Shown here: positions 63,560 through 64,000 of the stretch, piece by piece
How the letters are laid out: each line of letters opens with the position of its first letter
Position numbering within the stretch: position 1 is the first letter of the stretch
NCBI GenBank assembly: GCA_030068075.1
Contig: CM057827.1
Coordinates: 71,996,500-72,060,499 of the forward strand
Reading direction: 5' to 3'
DNA: 64,000 nt
Origin: Paguma larvata
Lineage: Eukaryota > Chordata > Mammalia > Carnivora > Viverridae
The notes under the pieces: generated by a model
Seen by the model: only the letters and a program-made list of their open reading frames with translations
Database searches by the model: none
Told to the model about the DNA's origin: nothing
Program-made: the position numbers and the translations under genes

Positions 63560-64000
63560 AAGTGTTTCCTCTCTCCCTGTCCCACAGCAGCTCCCGCTCT
63601 TTCCGCTTCCCCTGCATTTGCCAATGGGTGGGGCCATTGCTGCGGCGCGCGGCAGCTTGTGTGGGGCGGGGCGGGCTCGGCGGGCCTCCCGCTTCCTTCG
63701 CGGTGCCCCGCCGCTGCCGCCTCAGCCAGAAGTTGGAGCTCCTGCAAACCGCAGCAGAGCTGAGCGTAAGGGCGGGGCGGAGCGTCACGTGATGACGTCG
63801 ACTCGCGTGCGGCTGTTGCTAAGTTGACAAGAAAACCCCGCGAAAATCTAGACTCTTTTTGGTGTTACACATTTTGTCGACTTCCCACTCTTCCTCTCCT
63901 TCCGCTAATCTCCGGAGAGAGGATTTAAAAAAAAAAAAAAGTCCCAAGCGCTGTCGGGACCCGGAAACGGAAAGGGCATATTTGAGGTCGATACTTCCGG
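63560..64000 (+). promoter_or_regulatory. CpG island, predicted SUPT16H promoter
   Basis: Dense CpG (ggcgcgcggcagcttgtgtg; ggggcggggcgggctcggcg). A composite E-box/CRE (TCACGTGA directly followed by TGACGTCG) lies at 63785-63800. ETS-like ccggaa and cttccgg sites lie at 63961 and 63994. In mammals SUPT16H (FACT subunit SPT16) follows CHD8 on the same strand with about 1.2 kb between them as I recall, which puts its start at or just past the window end. No SUPT16H coding sequence is in the window. Confidence 0.75.

Noticed and set aside
63337..63827. Overlapping ORFs of 69-136 codons on both strands near the window end
   Set aside because: Typical chance frames in a CpG island, rich in Arg/Ala/Pro and open in several frames at once; none resembles the SUPT16H N-terminus.

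Overview
The window is mammalian nuclear DNA, most likely from a cat-family carnivore (Felidae, or at least Feliformia). About 45 copies or fragments of a tRNA-Lys-derived SINE of the felid SINEC type are scattered on both strands. Their head reads GGGGCGCCTGGGTGGCTCAG, the B-box-like core reads GTTCGAGCCC, then come a TC-rich stretch and a AAATAAATAAACRTT tail. Dog-type SINEC heads are absent. A carnivore-type LINE-1 3' end, MIR copies, hAT MITEs and old LINE-1 fragments are also present.

The main gene is CHD8 on the + strand. I could place all 37 coding exons with GT-AG borders and a continuous frame from the ATG at 22196 to the TGA at 62467. The predicted protein has 2583 residues, against about 2581 for human CHD8 as I recall it. 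The Walker A lysine falls at residue 842, the DEAH box at 948-951, and nothing is broken. A short 3' UTR follows, with one AATAAA at 62861. Two box C/D snoRNAs that match SNORD8 and SNORD9 (U6 A53 2'-O-methylation guides) lie in introns 26 and 33.

Layout: 1-2.1 kb is intergenic and SINE-rich. 2.1-2.9 kb is a CpG-rich promoter-like segment; from gene distances recalled for human it could be the distal CHD8 start. 2.46-4.53 kb holds an unrecognised four-exon coding-like structure with consistent splice phases and a poly(A) signal. 4.9-15.7 kb is repeat-rich non-coding DNA. 15.7-16.45 kb is a second CpG-rich candidate promoter with two candidate leader exons. 22.0-62.9 kb is CHD8. The last 0.4 kb is a CpG island with E-box, CRE and ETS-like motifs. 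By synteny it is the promoter of SUPT16H, whose coding start is beyond the window.

The least expected structures are the four-exon reading frame at 2459-4192, a perfect 79-bp direct duplication flanking CHD8 exons 5-6, a pair of ~100-nt inverted arms at 13.3/13.9 kb, a set of inverted repeats in intron 36, and a guide mismatch next to the target base in the second snoRNA.
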